Assembly: GCA_013297995.1 (NCBI GenBank)
Contig: JAAFJB010000003.1
Coordinates: 1 to 64,000, forward strand
Length of the DNA stretch: 64,000 nucleotides
Reading direction: 5' to 3'
DNA from: Chitinophagales bacterium
Lineage (GTDB): Bacteria > Bacteroidota > Bacteroidia > Chitinophagales > Chitinophagaceae
The notes beneath the pieces were generated by a model. The model searched no databases and was not told where the DNA came from. It saw only the letters and a list, made by a program, of their open reading frames with translations. Shown here in pieces: positions 63,301 to 64,000 of this stretch; the stretch's first letter is position 1; each line of letters opens with the position of its first letter. The position numbers were made by a program, and so were the translations under genes.

Positions 63301-64000
63301 TTATTAGAAAAGGGTACAATTACTCGGTATTGATTGGTGTAAAAGCGACCATGATAAACGTATGCATCTGTTATAATAATATTACCCCTGTCTTTTTCTT
63401 GGGGAATAAATTTGAGTGCTTCTAGTGTACCTGTTTTAAAATAAATATACTCATCACTTTTTTGGTATTCTCTTTTTATTTTTCTAATAGTGGGTATATT
63501 GGTGAATGAAGTGCCATTCATAAAAACGGCGGTATCCCCAGGTTTTGCGGTACTTGAAACAGCCGTATGAAACTGATAAGCAGGGAATGGTATTTTTTTA
63601 AGTGCGCTGTCGTAAACCGCTACAAATAGTTCACTGCTTATTTTTTTTCCAATTGAGTCTGTTGCGGTCGCCATAATTTTATACATACCCGCTTCTATGA
63701 TTCCCTCCTGAATTGGAATGGTATCAGTATCGGTAGTCTGCTGCATTAACTGCGTAAGTGGCCAACTGGTTTGATCCAGTTCATTGTTGTATTCGTCGTA
63801 AGGAAAAAGCTGGTGGTATTCGGGTTGGGTAAATATAAATTGATCGGGTTTGCTCCAATAACGTTTTCTAATAGCTTTTTCAGGTGGTTTTGTTTTAAAA
63901 AGTGTGAGGGTGATTGCTTTTTTTTCTTTGTAGCCATTGTTGTTGAATGCAGTAGCAATAATATGTTTGAATGCATTTTTTTCTACAAGGCCAGCATTTT
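60393..64000 (-). CDS. Alpha-2-macroglobulin family protein, partial (5' end beyond the window)
   Basis: The 3' part of a large bacterial alpha-2-macroglobulin gene, read leftward. The frame stays open from 63746 through to the window edge at 64000 (LVEKNAFKHIIATAFNNNG, then FKTKPPEKAIRKRYWSKPD), so the ATG at 63746 is not the true start. The thioester motif Cys-Ala-Glu-Gln is intact (codons 62037-62048, in YPYECAEQNFNRLY), preceded by the A2M signature around QLQADSTGKFSFNFTLPDA. The terpenoid-cyclase-like helical domain and a C-terminal receptor-like domain follow. Such proteins are thought to trap proteases in the periplasm or at the cell surface. About 1200 residues are visible; the family reaches 1800-2000. 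Confidence 0.93.
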   Translation of the reverse strand, partial: NAGLVEKNAFKHIIATAFNNNGYKEKKAITLTLFKTKPPEKAIRKRYWSKPDQFIFTQPEYHQLFPYDEYNNELDQTSWPLTQLMQQTTDTDTIPIQEGIIEAGMYKIMATATDSIGKKISSELFVAVYDSALKKIPFPAYQFHTAVSSTAKPGDTAVFMNGTSFTNIPTIRKIKREYQKSDEYIYFKTGTLEALKFIPQEKDRGNIIITDAYVYHGRFYTNQYRVIVPFSNKELQIKYSTHRSSYEPGSKEKFSMELSGENSLQHAAELLTGMYDASLDALKPHGWLYPNLWESLNWSSSFVSNLFAIGETRQNGWLYPNIPEDYFSRNILASSGEELWGGSRHTPFNMAMADTKMIENERFAFSTKSEEGIKQKSIQIRGVNTVSNSEKAASLINGENENGVVIEKDEAEMPPVQIRKNFNETAFFFPQLQADSTGKFSFNFTLPDAVSQWKWMSIAHTKDLAFGSNSETILTQKTLMVQPNAPRFLKEGDQMEFSTKIANLSNTELTGTITLELLDAATNKSVDGWFQNVFPQQYFTAAAGESSVVKFPIQIPYSFNKPLTWRIIARTGNYSDGEENTLPVLTNRQLVTESLPIFLSKDTTQLFSFTKLINNKSESLVHQSLTVEYTTHPIWNAVQALPYLMEYPYECAEQNFNRLYANLLGAYIVDKNSRIKSVFAEWKNNSSALKSELEKNETLKQIILQETPWALEAENEATQKQQIAMLFNASRLDEQTDKWIQQLEQLQLTDGGFPWFKGGNTDKYITNYILTGIGKLKRLGALSPNIALRLRPILVKAIQFMDHQIATDFNALKQYKNFRTQQSLYGPTIEYLFMRSFFSDIANQSTEAHQFFYEQGKKYWNKQNTYYQAMLALIYYRNKEEKMVMQNILPSLLEQSIINPELGMYWKTSHANSWYQSPIIHQAMMISCFSEINEQEKNKATTQSINSMRGWLILNKHTNHWNTTIATADACYALLLAGTEWLNNGRTVSVQLGKLNINSNIENTEAGSGYFKKRVDGAQVIPQMGNIKITVKTTEPSTQPSYGAVYWQYFEDLNKITPAASPLLLSKELLVERKDSTGKIWMVLTENEGVKIGTKIMVRMVLKADRDMEYLHLKDLRAAATEPLNTLSGYKWQDGLGYYESTKDVSSNFFIPFLPKGTYIFTYELMATHIGDFSVGIGSIQSMYAPEFSSTSKGMNLRIME

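Noticed and set aside
63746-63976. A 76-residue leftward open frame upstream of the alpha-2-macroglobulin coding region
   Set aside because: The alpha-2-macroglobulin frame itself remains open across this stretch to the window edge, so this is an out-of-frame shadow.
1-64000. tRNA, rRNA or CRISPR loci
   Set aside because: Scanning the intergenic stretches showed no T-loop-like motif within a cloverleaf-sized region and no regularly spaced repeats.

Overview
The window looks like chromosomal DNA from a member of the Bacteroidota, most likely the Chitinophagaceae. It is AT-rich, almost lacks Shine-Dalgarno sequences, and carries several exact copies of the Bacteroidota -7 promoter box TAnnTTTG. 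It encodes families typical of that phylum: DUF4270, GLPGLI, GSCFA, DUF2851, LruC, and an outer-membrane barrel with a carboxypeptidase-like N-terminal domain. I see no rRNA, tRNA, CRISPR array, transposase or integrase. The family placement is inference; the phylum is well supported.

Layout. 1-3.9 kb: two secreted glycosidases (GH28-like and GH2). 3.8-8.4 kb: a leftward block with exopolyphosphatase, polyphosphate kinase, a heptose-1-P adenylyltransferase and a flippase-like membrane protein. 8.7-12.3 kb: a half-length GT5 protein, a DUF4270 lipoprotein and metK. 12.4-24.3 kb: mixed housekeeping genes (Nudix, rlmB, GSCFA, TraB-like, ogt, SirB1-like, desaturase, topA, alpha/beta hydrolase, LruC lipoprotein). 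24.7-30.4 kb: ferredoxin, iscX, a damaged kdsC-ubiA junction, maf, DUF2851, osmC, a secreted protein and lipA. 30.4-31.8 kb: a small repeat-bounded insertion. 31.7-42.7 kb: sugar handling, with a ROK kinase and FHS-type sugar transporter (leftward) and glgA-glgC and glgB (rightward), interrupted by a leftward outer-membrane barrel/GLPGLI pair. 42.9-51.8 kb: a small hypothetical, histidine kinase, coiled-coil membrane protein, holA, ribF, a purM-like gene, ftsE and two glycosyltransferases. 52.1-57.3 kb: smc and prfC. 57.4-64 kb: a coupled DUF1800-DUF1501 pair and the 3' part of an alpha-2-macroglobulin gene that runs off the right edge.

How they fit together. Secreted glycosidases, sugar import, sugar kinase and GlgA/GlgC/GlgB outline a route from external sugar to glycogen. 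PPK and PPX form a polyphosphate synthesis/breakdown pair. The gene pairs ppk-ppx, transporter-ROK kinase, glgA-glgC and DUF1800-DUF1501 are probable operons.

The most unusual features are genome scars. (1) A deletion fuses the first ~47 codons of kdsC to ubiA lacking its N-terminus (junction near 25432). (2) A perfect 66-bp copy of the ROK-kinase 3' end (30396-30461 and 31740-31805) brackets a 1.3-kb segment. (3) Inside that segment are two tandem paralogous secreted proteins, the first gutted by an internal deletion. Several hairpins and palindromes placed at promoters or start codons (prfC, desaturase, glgB, DUF2851) are also worth attention. I did not find a convincing new defence or mobile system.
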